IMG/VR virus record: IMGVR_UViG_3300009128_000117
Span: 1-26,180 of that record
Source of the DNA: a virus
Length of the DNA stretch: 26,180 bases
Reading direction: 5' to 3' (one strand)
A program made the position numbers and the translations under genes. The notes under the pieces were generated by a model. The model was given only the letters and a program-made list of their open reading frames with translations, ran no database searches and was not told the DNA's origin. This document shows positions 6,473 to 14,708 of the stretch, piece by piece. How positions within the stretch are numbered: position 1 is the first letter of the stretch; each line of letters starts with the position of its first letter.

Positions 6473-6492
6473 TGTGCCATTTATGTGTCATT
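6473..6492 (+). repeat. Putative integrase arm-binding repeats, right arm
   Basis: TGTGCCATT at 6473-6481 and TGTGTCATT at 6484-6492, with an 11-base period, match the TGTGACATT pair on the left arm with one variable base. Confidence 0.45.
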
Positions 6493-6542
6493 AGCTCGAA
6501 TTATTATGCCGTTTGTTATCCCTTTATTTTGTACGTTATGCT

Positions 6543-6884
6543 ATGAAAACGGAACGCCAATTTACTGATTTAATCGATATTCTACAACTTCCTACTTTCT
6601 ATCTCCACCCGCCTGATTCAATGCCCTTGACGGAATCTTCGTCTTTTGAATTAAAATTTAAGTGTGATGCAAAATTGTCATTCCGTCGCCTATCCAAACT
6701 GCATCATCCTGATCATGGTGGCGATCCTGCTTTGTTCCGATCTGTTTATCATGCTTACCGATCCATTCATCGCTATAAACTGGAAAATAAACCTGCTTTT
6801 TCAGGTGTCGGCATTTCTGTATCCATATCTGGCGTATCCTTAATGTCAAAATCCGACGGAGGCTGGACGTGGGTTAAAAAATAA
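6543..6884 (+). CDS. J-domain (DnaJ-like) protein next to attP
   Basis: ATG at 6543 gives 113 residues; an in-frame TTG further upstream is less likely. Residues about 41-80 match the end of a J-domain: SFRRLSKLHHPDHGGDPALF with the HPD signature at 55-57, then VYHAYRSI. HPD is the motif that stimulates Hsp70/DnaK ATPase in known J-proteins. The N-terminal region is shorter and less typical, and the C-terminal 35 residues are a Ser/Gly-rich tail. No Shine-Dalgarno is visible. In the integrated state this gene would lie at the prophage end away from the integrase, a usual place for accessory genes. It may recruit host DnaK for phage replication or assembly. Confidence 0.7.
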   Translation: MKTERQFTDLIDILQLPTFYLHPPDSMPLTESSSFELKFKCDAKLSFRRLSKLHHPDHGGDPALFRSVYHAYRSIHRYKLENKPAFSGVGISVSISGVSLMSKSDGGWTWVKK

Positions 6885-6915
6885 AGGCAGACTCAGGTTT
6901 CCCCAAGCCTGCCTT
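6876..6915. terminator. Bidirectional terminator between converging genes
   Basis: AAGGCAG (6884-6890) pairs with CTGCCTT (6909-6915). On the minus strand the stem is followed by a T-rich run (6883-6876), making it the terminator of the 19-kb late operon. On the plus strand it follows the J-domain gene stop directly, with a weaker T tail. Confidence 0.8.
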
Positions 6916-6945
6916 ATTCGAGGTTAGGCGGCGGTTTCCTATCCT

Positions 6946-7122
6946 CTACGTCTTTTGTTCATTTATGAGTTCCGATAAGAGTTCGATGTTCCCTTCTACT
7001 TTAAGAAGTGTCGCCCGTAGATTCTGCCTTTGTATTAGTAGATTGTTCAATCTTCCATCTAAGGTAGGTTTTTCCTTCGGCATTTCCTCTTGCTTATTTT
7101 CCTCTTGCTTATTTTTGTCCAT
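6946..7122 (-). CDS. Small protein at the end of the late operon
   Basis: A 58-residue frame starts at ATG 7122 after AAAGGA and overlaps the fibre gene stop by 14 bases. The N-terminal 18 residues are made almost wholly of Lys, Glu, Gln and Asn (KNKQEENKQEE), and the rest is a likely coiled coil (LDGRLNNLLIQRQNLRATLL). It is followed by the operon terminator. Function unknown; its place just after the fibre genes would suit a fibre assembly chaperone, but that is a guess. Confidence 0.6.
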   Translation of the reverse strand: MDKNKQEENKQEEMPKEKPTLDGRLNNLLIQRQNLRATLLKVEGNIELLSELINEQKT

Positions 7123-9394
7123 AGTGATCCTTTATCTTCATGATTAAGTCAGCTTTACTGTCATTTTGCACAAACTCTATCCCAGTTGTGGTCATCCATT
7201 CCTGTATGTCCTGTTTGAGCCATGTTTCATCTGGCATGTCATGTGGCAAATCTTTATTCTCCAATTGTTTTACTTTCTCGGATAATTCCTGTATGGCTTT
7301 GATCATCGGTGCGATGAATTCGATGTAGCGTAATCCAAAGGTGTCTGTATCTTCGTCGTGGATGTATCCGGCGAAGTTTTCGGTATCTATCCCTTGTTCA
7401 TCCAGTACCTCTTTTACCTTTTGAGCAACCAGCCCATAATGCTTTCTGTGGTGTTTTAATTCTGGCTGTATCACGAAGTCCTCTTTTTTGTCTGAATCTG
7501 GTACAGTTCGTTCTTCGCTTACCCTCTCTACGTCTTTCCATTGAAAGGATACAGGGGTTAATTGGTTAATAAATTTCAAGCCTAACCCGGACGGCTGAAT
7601 ATCCTTTTTATTGTTTTCGTCTGATGTTTGTATCGTCCCGTTAGTTGCATAGATGTCCTTAAACCGTTTACTGCTTGTCCCCAAATCACATCCGCCATCC
7701 GACCCGCTTCTTAATATCTCAAGAAGTGAATTACCTATAACCGCTTCCTTGTCGGCGTTTATGTGTGCTTGGTATCCGATAGCTATGCTGTTATCATAGT
7801 TCCCATTGGAATCAGAGAAAGAGCCAATACACGTCAGAGATGATATGTCTGTTAATGTGCTATTAAGGGCTGAATATCCGATGGCAACATTATGACTTCC
7901 GTCAAATTCTTTTCCTGCGTATACACCCAATGCACAGTTAAATAAACCGTTGCTATTTTGTAATGATTCGCTACCAATTGCTACATTATTGTATCCTACT
8001 ATATTTTCCATCGCATTGTAACCAACGGCTGTATTGTATGAATAGTTATCGGCAGTAGAGAGACAATTGACACCTATCCCAACATTTTTATTTCCGGTAA
8101 GATTAGCACTAAGTGAACCAGCCCCAACGGCGACATTCTCTCCTCCAGTTGAATTAAATAATGCAGAATAACCGATAGCTATGTTATTATTACCACTTGC
8201 TTCCATCTGTGCTTGATCACCAATAGCTATATTCTGCATACCAATGGTAGTACTAAACAGTACATCTTTGCCAATGCCGATATTACCCGATGCTAAGAAG
8301 TTTAAATTGTGTAAAACATTTGCGCCTATCCCAATATTTGCATTATTTGGGTATGTCATGTTTTGAATATGGCTAAAAGATATAATATCTGTATTAAAAT
8401 GCCTGTTCTCCAGACAGTTGTCAGCCAGCTTTGCGCCTGTGATTGTATTGTTGATGAAGGCATCTGCTGTCAGCGTTCCCGGATTTGCTACCCATTTTAC
8501 GCCCATAATGCTGTCGCCTCTTTTTTCGGTGATATCCATCGAAGCACCATCGTACATCACTTGAGCCAGCAGGAGTTCGTGCTGGTGTGCATTGTTGACA
8601 GGGCTGTCCTGTGTTATGGTGATTTTGTAGGAATCTTTAACTTGTGTGTATGCTGTGTCATCACCTACAGGGTATCCTGCGAGGAAATTCCCAACGGAGT
8701 GTTCTACCTGAAGGTATTCTATAATCACGTTATAGGCTTGACTGTTGGCTGGGACGTTATGACCTACAGTTGTCCCGACGTAATTGTGGGGGTATGCGCT
8801 TTCGCTTAATCCAAATATTTCATAGGTCGCATCATTTGCAGATGGTGCAGTAAATGCAATTTTAGAGTTCTGCCCTACCGTTGAGGATTTGATTGTAATA
8901 TACGTTCCGCTGTTATCGGGGTTACCTGCTCCGTCAGATCGGAAGGCTATTGTCCCGAAGCCTGCTTTGTTTATTGCCTCTGCTATCTCATATACTTGTG
9001 TACTTGAGGGTGTTGTAGCTTCAGAACTGCAATCAATTTCTAAAACGCCTGCTTCATCTATGTTTAGTTTGATGTTTTTATTCGTGGATAGATCTATTCC
9101 GCCTGTGAGATTGTTTCCTGTGACAATCGCCGATCCTGCATCATCGATAGGTAGATAGATTCTCTGACCCCATTTGTCGTAGGCTACTCCTGCTTTGACG
9201 GCAATCTTACCTCCGCCCTGATCTATAACCTGAAGTCCTGTCTCTGCGACGTTATTTATAACAATCCCGCCGTCTGGATTCATAAAATCCACATAACGAT
9301 CCAGTATCGCCTGCGAGATGGCTTCTTTGTTATCATTAAAGACGTTATCGATTAACCCTGTGGAGAATATCCCTCCCGGTATTGTTTTGCTCAT
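7109..9394 (-). CDS. Tail fibre with YadA-like repeats and S74 intramolecular chaperone
   Basis: A 761-residue receptor-binding or side fibre. Residues 1-330 are a particle-attachment and shaft region. The region about 350-560 has roughly a dozen degenerate repeats of the N-x-AIG-x-x-AL type (NNIAIGYSALFN, NNVAIGSESLQN), like the beta-roll head of trimeric YadA adhesins. Then comes a peptidase S74 domain: TSDENNKKDIQPSGLGLKFI with the Ser and Lys of the self-cleavage dyad, followed by HYGLVAQKVKEVL and GLRYIEFIAPMIKAIQEL. In known S74 proteins this part guides trimer folding and is released by autocleavage. The C-terminal 40 residues (DIQEWMTTTGIEFVQNDSKA) look like a small HeH/SAP-type helical module after the chaperone coiled coil. 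The start ATG has a GGAGAG ribosome site. Confidence 0.88.
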   Translation of the reverse strand: MSKTIPGGIFSTGLIDNVFNDNKEAISQAILDRYVDFMNPDGGIVINNVAETGLQVIDQGGGKIAVKAGVAYDKWGQRIYLPIDDAGSAIVTGNNLTGGIDLSTNKNIKLNIDEAGVLEIDCSSEATTPSSTQVYEIAEAINKAGFGTIAFRSDGAGNPDNSGTYITIKSSTVGQNSKIAFTAPSANDATYEIFGLSESAYPHNYVGTTVGHNVPANSQAYNVIIEYLQVEHSVGNFLAGYPVGDDTAYTQVKDSYKITITQDSPVNNAHQHELLLAQVMYDGASMDITEKRGDSIMGVKWVANPGTLTADAFINNTITGAKLADNCLENRHFNTDIISFSHIQNMTYPNNANIGIGANVLHNLNFLASGNIGIGKDVLFSTTIGMQNIAIGDQAQMEASGNNNIAIGYSALFNSTGGENVAVGAGSLSANLTGNKNVGIGVNCLSTADNYSYNTAVGYNAMENIVGYNNVAIGSESLQNSNGLFNCALGVYAGKEFDGSHNVAIGYSALNSTLTDISSLTCIGSFSDSNGNYDNSIAIGYQAHINADKEAVIGNSLLEILRSGSDGGCDLGTSSKRFKDIYATNGTIQTSDENNKKDIQPSGLGLKFINQLTPVSFQWKDVERVSEERTVPDSDKKEDFVIQPELKHHRKHYGLVAQKVKEVLDEQGIDTENFAGYIHDEDTDTFGLRYIEFIAPMIKAIQELSEKVKQLENKDLPHDMPDETWLKQDIQEWMTTTGIEFVQNDSKADLIMKIKDHYGQK

Positions 9395-9410
9395 AATTCT
9401 CTCCTAATCA

Positions 9411-10763
9411 TTAATAATGGTTCTGTTTTGGACTGTAACTGATTTTTAAGCCCATTGAAAAGTGTCCGCCGTAACTGTAGCTATTGTAAACTTTTAATTC
9501 TCCGGTCATACTATCTACCCACAAATAAACATAATCAACATAACCTCCAGTATGATAAAGATAACACTTCGGCGCTACCCCTCCGTCTTCGGTGTAAAAA
9601 CAGACATGTACTTTATATGCATTAGTTTGAATATCAGCCCTTATGTCATGGTCTTGCGACGAACCCGGCAGATAAGTGTTTGAGTTATTCCGGATGTATC
9701 CTTCTACCACCACCCACCTGTCTCTCCAGTCTATTGATGTATCTATCGTGGTTGAAGCCGCCGCCGATGCTGTGTGCTTGTCGAACCATATTGTCCCACC
9801 TCCGTGCAGATCCGCTGGCGGATTATCTAACGCCCTATTAGCAGTACTCGTCCTAACGTTATCCAAGTCATCAGCGTCTTTGCCATCAACTTTGTCAGCA
9901 TCAATGTTCATCGCATCGTGCTGTGCTTTTGTGTGATCCTCTTCGTTAACATATTCATCGTCATGTGCGTGTACTACTGGTGCAAATTCTGAAGCGTGTT
10001 TTCCGTCCACTTTGTCGGCATCTAATCCGTTACCGCCTCCTGTTCCTTTGCCGAGCAATGATGAATGTATTTTTCCTGCTGATATGCTGTCTGAAATAAT
10101 CGCAAGATTATTGTTTCCGTTTCCGGGTGCTTTTCCTGCAACAGTAGAGGCATCTTTCCCCGTGAGACTGTCTGGAATCTTTTCCAGAGGGACAAGACCA
10201 TCTCCATCCAGAATCATTAAATTGCTCGGTGCATCGTTTGCATGTTTCCCATCGACTTTATCTGCATCGAAATTTGTTATTTTTGGCTTTGCTGAAACGA
10301 CGGATTGTGCTGTGTCATTGAGCAATAAGGTATTATTGATATCTGCTTTGGTGTTTAGTGTACTGCCGATTTCTTGCAGAACAGCATCGACATTTGCACC
10401 TGTGTAATAAGAACCCGTGTCGGTGATCGTAACCTGAGACGCAATAACGCCATGCGGATTGTCTGTTCTTAAGATATGGTCTTTTATCATATCTCCACCG
10501 TGAAGATATATACCCCTCAGTTGATACGAACCACCGCTATCGACGTATACGGAATAAATATCTTGTGGAATAGCATCTGCTCCTACCGCTGTGGAAAGTG
10601 CATATCTGCCACTTGACCCGATTTCTGTTAATTCGTATTCATCTGCAGGTGTTCCTAATGTCCCGCCATATTTAAGTAGTTTTACGTTCAGGTTTGAATC
10701 AAGTGATCCTGATGCATAATCAATGATTGGAATAATAATATTCGGTGCGCTTTGTGTTCCCAT
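9411..10763 (-). CDS. Tail fibre protein with DADKVDGKHA repeats
   Basis: A 450-residue fibre with a good start (AGGAGCATATT-ATG). The N-terminal 110 residues probably attach to the baseplate. Then come fibre-type segments: NPHGVIASQVT and TGANVDAVLQEIG, followed by three copies of [N/D]-x-DADKVDGK[H/D]A (around residues 167, 248 and 288), a repeat common in phage side fibres. The C-terminal 130 residues are rich in aromatic and polar residues (THTASAAASTTIDTS-like, WRDRWVVVEGYI, CYLYHTGGYVDYVYLW) and would form the tip domain. It lies between the I-like baseplate protein and the S74 fibre, so the two fibre proteins may assemble end to end. Which one binds the receptor cannot be told. Confidence 0.82.
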   Translation of the reverse strand: MGTQSAPNIIIPIIDYASGSLDSNLNVKLLKYGGTLGTPADEYELTEIGSSGRYALSTAVGADAIPQDIYSVYVDSGGSYQLRGIYLHGGDMIKDHILRTDNPHGVIASQVTITDTGSYYTGANVDAVLQEIGSTLNTKADINNTLLLNDTAQSVVSAKPKITNFDADKVDGKHANDAPSNLMILDGDGLVPLEKIPDSLTGKDASTVAGKAPGNGNNNLAIISDSISAGKIHSSLLGKGTGGGNGLDADKVDGKHASEFAPVVHAHDDEYVNEEDHTKAQHDAMNIDADKVDGKDADDLDNVRTSTANRALDNPPADLHGGGTIWFDKHTASAAASTTIDTSIDWRDRWVVVEGYIRNNSNTYLPGSSQDHDIRADIQTNAYKVHVCFYTEDGGVAPKCYLYHTGGYVDYVYLWVDSMTGELKVYNSYSYGGHFSMGLKISYSPKQNHY

Positions 10764-10772
10764 AATATGCTC

Positions 10773-11795
10773 CTAATTAAGTATTTCTTTTTGCAGGTCG
10801 AATCCTCTGTCGTATTCGCCGTATTGTAATTGTGTTGTGTCCATCCCCTTCATAATAAACTTACGAAATAGGTAGTGACTAAAATCTTCGTATGAGGTCA
10901 GGGTAAGTTCAAACCTGAATTGTGCGTATCTTGCGATGTTTTCACCGTTGACAAATTGATTTTTAATGTATCTTCCGTATTGTGTCCATACGTTTTGGTC
11001 ATCTGAAAATCTGACGTACATTTTTACTTCATGGTCTGTGTCCCATCTGGCGTAGTCTATCCAATCTACTATCCAGTTATATGAATCATAATCTGACCCT
11101 AAGTCTAATATCCCTATCTGATGGAAGTCAGCTTGCGGTTGCTTCGGTTTTAGGCATTCACCAACATATTCGAACCCACTATTCTCAGGATAATCGACTC
11201 CAAGTGGATTTCCATCCTCATCCGTCATCCCTTCAATTGTGACAACCTCACCTGCCAATTCGCTTTTTTCTGCAACAGCATATTGCTCTACAATGTAGTT
11301 GATCCCAATCTGATTGTGGATCGGTAGAATTTTATCTAATTGTGTTAGAAGATTGTTTCTACTAATGTTGGTCGAATTCCATATCTGTATCCATTTTGCA
11401 CCCACACCGCCGACTGCCTCTCCGACACCGATTGGATCAATACCAATAACGTATTGTATAGTTTGAATATAGGGTGTTATTCCACATAGGTGACTTCCTT
11501 CCTGCAATAATCCTACCTCTGATCCTCTCTCTTGGTGTGTTTTTATAGAGTTTTGAATCAATATCCGCAGGACTTCATCGCTATCATCATAATTACGTCT
11601 GATTAACATATCTCCACCAATACTGTCTAAGGCTGATCCGCTTGCTTGTCCCGGCGATGTCGCTGTGGTTAATGACGATAAGGTCTCTACAAATGTATCA
11701 ATGCTCCCTGCGATTGCTCCGAGAAAGGATTGCAGTACCGTGTTGTCTTCGATGAAGTCAGGTAGCTTGTTTTTTAATTTATCTATCGTATCCAT
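10773..11795 (-). CDS. Baseplate protein, P2 gpI-like
   Basis: ATG at 11795 lies two bases after the stop of the J-like gene and gives 340 residues; GTG at 11804 is an alternative with a small overlap. The N-terminal half has features of the gpI/tail protein I group: KLPDFIEDNTVLQSFLGAIA, a helical segment, LDSIGGDMLIRRNYDDSDEV, and ILIQNSIKTHQERGSEVGL followed by a small domain. The C-terminal half (residues about 200-340) contains a beta-rich module with SDYDSYNWIVDWIDYARW that may connect to fibres. Gene order J then I then fibre is the classic P2-like order. Confidence 0.8.
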   Translation of the reverse strand: MDTIDKLKNKLPDFIEDNTVLQSFLGAIAGSIDTFVETLSSLTTATSPGQASGSALDSIGGDMLIRRNYDDSDEVLRILIQNSIKTHQERGSEVGLLQEGSHLCGITPYIQTIQYVIGIDPIGVGEAVGGVGAKWIQIWNSTNISRNNLLTQLDKILPIHNQIGINYIVEQYAVAEKSELAGEVVTIEGMTDEDGNPLGVDYPENSGFEYVGECLKPKQPQADFHQIGILDLGSDYDSYNWIVDWIDYARWDTDHEVKMYVRFSDDQNVWTQYGRYIKNQFVNGENIARYAQFRFELTLTSYEDFSHYLFRKFIMKGMDTTQLQYGEYDRGFDLQKEILN

Positions 11796-11797
11796 AA

Positions 11798-12874
11798 TCA
11801 CCACTGCGTTACGGTAACTTCTCCAAGTAGCGGAAGTGAATAATCTGAAACAATAACATTCTCACTGGGGGCAAATCCTTCTATTGAAATATCATCTACG
11901 CCTTCGGTGTTGTTTATCAGCGTATAAATATCTGACCATTCGATGTCGTCTCCCCAATCTCTTTCCTTGTAATCGAGATAAATGTTCAGATTGTTAAGGA
12001 TGTGGGTTCTTACTGTCGTCAGGTCATACGTTGGTCGGAGACGAACCTGTGCGATGACGGATATTTCCGTCCACACGATATTGCGACAATCTATAATCAG
12101 CCCTAACGGAGAGTATTTTTGCACGGTGTTCTTTATGGTGTCGAGTTCGCCCTGTGAAAATATCCCGCCATTGTCTTTTACCACATAAAGAATAATTGTA
12201 TTGGTACTCACCGATGAATGCCCTTGCTGTGGTTTTGCTTTCAGAACTCTGTCATGAGCCTCCACCGCCCATGCATTGTAACTGGCTTCTATCCCTAATG
12301 ATAAAGCATTAAATTGATTGATGGTGCGTGTGCGTAATAATTCATCGGATTCATAGTCCTGTCCACCCTTCGCCTGTTTAGCATTGGTTACGTCTGTTAC
12401 TCCACTTATGGTGTCTATGATCTCTGTGACAGTTTCCGGCTTCACATTACCTGCCGTCCCCACACTCGTGCATTCTGCGTGGATCGTTACAAACCCGCCA
12501 CCATCGTCACCAATGGCTCTGGATTCGATGGTTTCAAAAATAATACCATCCTTTGTTGCCACCTTAGTTCCTGTAGGAATAACGGTATTTTCCAAACCGA
12601 TAAAATTTACTTCTACCGATGATTTGACGGCTGATCGTCTTTTAATGCTCCGTCCTGCTACAAGTTTATCCAAATCACTTCCGTTTGCGTATAATATCCG
12701 GGATGACCTGTAAAGTTTATGCACATTGTAATACAGTTGTGCTAATTGAGAGGCGATGGCGTTGTATATTGACCTGATAACGCTCCCTGTATTAAAATCT
12801 GTCAGGGATGAGGAATTGTTTCGTCCCCATTTTATCATGTCGGATAATATATCCACCCTTGATTTAATAATCAT
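11798..12874 (-). CDS. Baseplate wedge protein J-like (gpJ/Mu gp47 family)
   Basis: A 358-residue protein with the hallmarks of the J-like family. The N-terminus has SRVDILSDMIKWGRNNSSSL, FNTGSVIRSIYNAIASQLAQ and YANGSDLDKLVAGRSIKRRS. Next come a beta-rich centre with IPTGTKVATKDGIIFETIE and GTAGNVKPETVTEI, and a segment GGQDYESDELLRTRTINQFN. The start ATG follows GGAGAAATAAT and overlaps the upstream gene stop (ATGA). In contractile tails this protein forms the wedge ring together with the gp25-like and I-like proteins, which are its direct neighbours here. Confidence 0.93.
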   Translation of the reverse strand: MIIKSRVDILSDMIKWGRNNSSSLTDFNTGSVIRSIYNAIASQLAQLYYNVHKLYRSSRILYANGSDLDKLVAGRSIKRRSAVKSSVEVNFIGLENTVIPTGTKVATKDGIIFETIESRAIGDDGGGFVTIHAECTSVGTAGNVKPETVTEIIDTISGVTDVTNAKQAKGGQDYESDELLRTRTINQFNALSLGIEASYNAWAVEAHDRVLKAKPQQGHSSVSTNTIILYVVKDNGGIFSQGELDTIKNTVQKYSPLGLIIDCRNIVWTEISVIAQVRLRPTYDLTTVRTHILNNLNIYLDYKERDWGDDIEWSDIYTLINNTEGVDDISIEGFAPSENVIVSDYSLPLLGEVTVTQW

Positions 12875-14058
12875 ATTATTTCTCCTGTCGATGCTGATAA
12901 TTCGGTCTCTATTATGTTGTTCACCGCTTTTACCTGCATGGTTACCCTGATATTTTCTTTACCTATCTTAGTTTTTACGTTTGCAATGTCCTCTACTCTT
13001 GGATCGGTCATAACAACTCTTGATAATTCTATCCCCGATAACCCTTCGGTGATGTTATCTATACTTGCGCCCATAAATCCCGATACTCTGTTCCCATAAT
13101 TTGGAGATTCTGGGATTGCACCCAATGGCGTTGATATAATGTTTTGAAGCGATTGTTTCAATGTGTCTGTGTATTGCAGTGGTTGAAAATCTCCGCTATC
13201 CGTCGTTAAGGTGTTAGACAGGTCTCTGCCAAGCACATTAACGCTTGTATGGGAATCAAGAACATAATTGTCCTGCAATCCTTCTGCCGTTTTGTCCTTG
13301 TATGGTATCTTTATCTTTTTCCCGTCCCATTCATCTCCGTGAATGTCAATAAACCCTAAATCATTAAATTGCATAAGGAGCGGTGCTTTATCGGCAGACC
13401 CTAATTCTCGTAAGGCGATAGTTTCGAGACTTTCGTGTCTATTTGCGATTACCACTTTTATCGGTGTTTGTATCGATTGCGTATCCGCACTTGTGCTGGT
13501 TCGGTAATAAGCAGGTAGCGTTTTCATTGTTTCAAGTTTGTATCGCAGGTCATCGAATAAGTCTAATACACCCCATAAATCTGTCGGCGATGAATAACTT
13601 TTCGTCTCAATAACCATTTTGACTTTTGTCATCGAGTCTTGGTTCAATCTCAGTCCTTTACGCAATGCCCAAGAGATGAGATTCTCTGTCCTCTTTTCTC
13701 TGCTAATGTATTCTGATGCTGTGTCATTCAGTATCTTGTTTACCTTTTGGTACATGCTTTCGATTAAGTCCAATGCATCATTGATGAGGATCATGGTCTT
13801 ATGTACCCTCCTCATGACGGCTTTGGTTGTCGCAATCGCTCCCTTTCCCATATCTCCGAATAAATCCTTGTTATCCAGTATGTCCTTATCCTCTGAGGTG
13901 AATTCATCCACCATGTCGTCGAACATCTCTCCGCTGGCATATTCATGGAGATAGTCTTCGTGGTCGGCAATTTCTGCTAATAAATTCTGTAAACTCACGA
14001 AAGACTTTTTTATCCCTGCGCTGTTTACGGTAGCGGCGAATATGTTGGACTGAATCAT
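12871..14058 (-). CDS. LysM and gp25-like baseplate wedge fusion
   Basis: A 395-residue protein with three visible parts. Residues 1-200 are a helical region. About 203-255 is LysM-like (VVIANRHESLETIALRELGS, then WDGKKIKIPY). About 275-390 matches the gp25/W-like baseplate family: LGRDLSNTLTTDSGDFQPLQ, TDTLKQSLQNIISTPLGAIP, YGNRVSGFMG, and ELSRVVMTDPRVEDIANVK. In simpler phages gp25 is a separate protein of roughly 110-140 residues, so this is a multidomain version. It overlaps both neighbours by ATGA. The LysM part is probably used for protein contacts within the baseplate rather than for peptidoglycan. Confidence 0.85.
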   Translation of the reverse strand: MIQSNIFAATVNSAGIKKSFVSLQNLLAEIADHEDYLHEYASGEMFDDMVDEFTSEDKDILDNKDLFGDMGKGAIATTKAVMRRVHKTMILINDALDLIESMYQKVNKILNDTASEYISREKRTENLISWALRKGLRLNQDSMTKVKMVIETKSYSSPTDLWGVLDLFDDLRYKLETMKTLPAYYRTSTSADTQSIQTPIKVVIANRHESLETIALRELGSADKAPLLMQFNDLGFIDIHGDEWDGKKIKIPYKDKTAEGLQDNYVLDSHTSVNVLGRDLSNTLTTDSGDFQPLQYTDTLKQSLQNIISTPLGAIPESPNYGNRVSGFMGASIDNITEGLSGIELSRVVMTDPRVEDIANVKTKIGKENIRVTMQVKAVNNIIETELSASTGEII

Positions 14059-14708
14059 ATCTTGATACTTGCTAACTCTTTAAACTGTGAATTGTTTTTG
14101 ACTGTTTGCACGGCTTCTGTTACTGCACCTCCTAATGCAATATCATCTACCTTTTTAAGAACGACATTTTGAATTCCTGACGGTACTATCGGCTCTAATG
14201 CTGTTATCTGTAGACTGTATACCCACAGGTTGTTTCTATTCACGTTTTGCGAGATATTAATGGTGTCAAGTGTCACTTTGTAGAAATGCTGGCTGATCCA
14301 GCTTAATAACCACACTTCGGGGAACTTGCCGTCTAAATTCGGGATATGGCTCTGATCTACCAGCCATTCTAAGTATTTTGTCCATCCGAATCCGCTGTAC
14401 CCGATTCCGCCGATAATGGCTTTTGTGTTGTACCCGAATGTTCCGTTGATAGTGAGGGGTGCTGGTGCAACACCAAAATCGTCTACCCATCCGCCTCCCA
14501 TCGTATTCGTGATGGTCATGAGGTATTTTTTAGTTGACATTAGCGATTCAGGGTTTACAGGGAATGTGATAAATAATGGAGGTGTTGTAATCCCTATCCC
14601 GTCAGGTGATATTAACATTATTGTAACCTTATTCGGCGGATGGTTCACCAGCGGGATGTCGAGTAATCGGCTACCCCATGATTTTCCTGTGTTGTCTATT
14701 ATTGCCAT
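14055..14708 (-). CDS. Tail/baseplate protein of unknown subtype
   Basis: A 217-residue beta-rich protein without signal peptide or membrane segment. Residues 45-90 read LFITFPVNPESLMSTKKYLM, TITNTMGGGWVDDFGVAPAP and LTINGTFGY. The pattern (F-PVNPE-S, then G-G followed by ITINGTF) resembles the N-terminal domain of LysM-containing XkdP-like and gp53-like tail proteins. It lies directly upstream of the LysM-gp25 gene in the same operon, so the XkdP-like head and LysM may be split between two genes here. I infer a baseplate hub-to-wedge connector. Confidence 0.65.
   Translation of the reverse strand: MAIIDNTGKSWGSRLLDIPLVNHPPNKVTIMLISPDGIGITTPPLFITFPVNPESLMSTKKYLMTITNTMGGGWVDDFGVAPAPLTINGTFGYNTKAIIGGIGYSGFGWTKYLEWLVDQSHIPNLDGKFPEVWLLSWISQHFYKVTLDTINISQNVNRNNLWVYSLQITALEPIVPSGIQNVVLKKVDDIALGGAVTEAVQTVKNNSQFKELASIKI

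Larger units (their letters stand above)
6243..6542. other. Phage attachment region attP (core plus both arms)
   Basis: This gene-free stretch between the integrase and the J-domain gene holds a tRNA-Pro 3' fragment (6391-6435) as the crossover core. Short repeats of the same kind lie on both sides: TGTGNCATT twice at 6250-6270 and twice at 6473-6492, each pair with an 11-base period, and three TTCCAC repeats at 6295, 6305 and 6315 with a 10-base period. Arms on both sides plus phage genes on both sides point to attP, not attL or attR. Confidence 0.75.

Noticed and set aside
6391-6480. A working tRNA-Pro gene on the minus strand
   Set aside because: Only the anticodon loop to acceptor 3' part is present; the D arm and the CGGAGCG acceptor strand are missing, and the anticodon stem mismatches upstream of the core.
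6243-6542. Prophage end (attL or attR) with host DNA on one side
   Set aside because: Both sides carry phage genes (integrase and repressor to the left, tail genes to the right) and arm-like repeats occur on both sides of the core.
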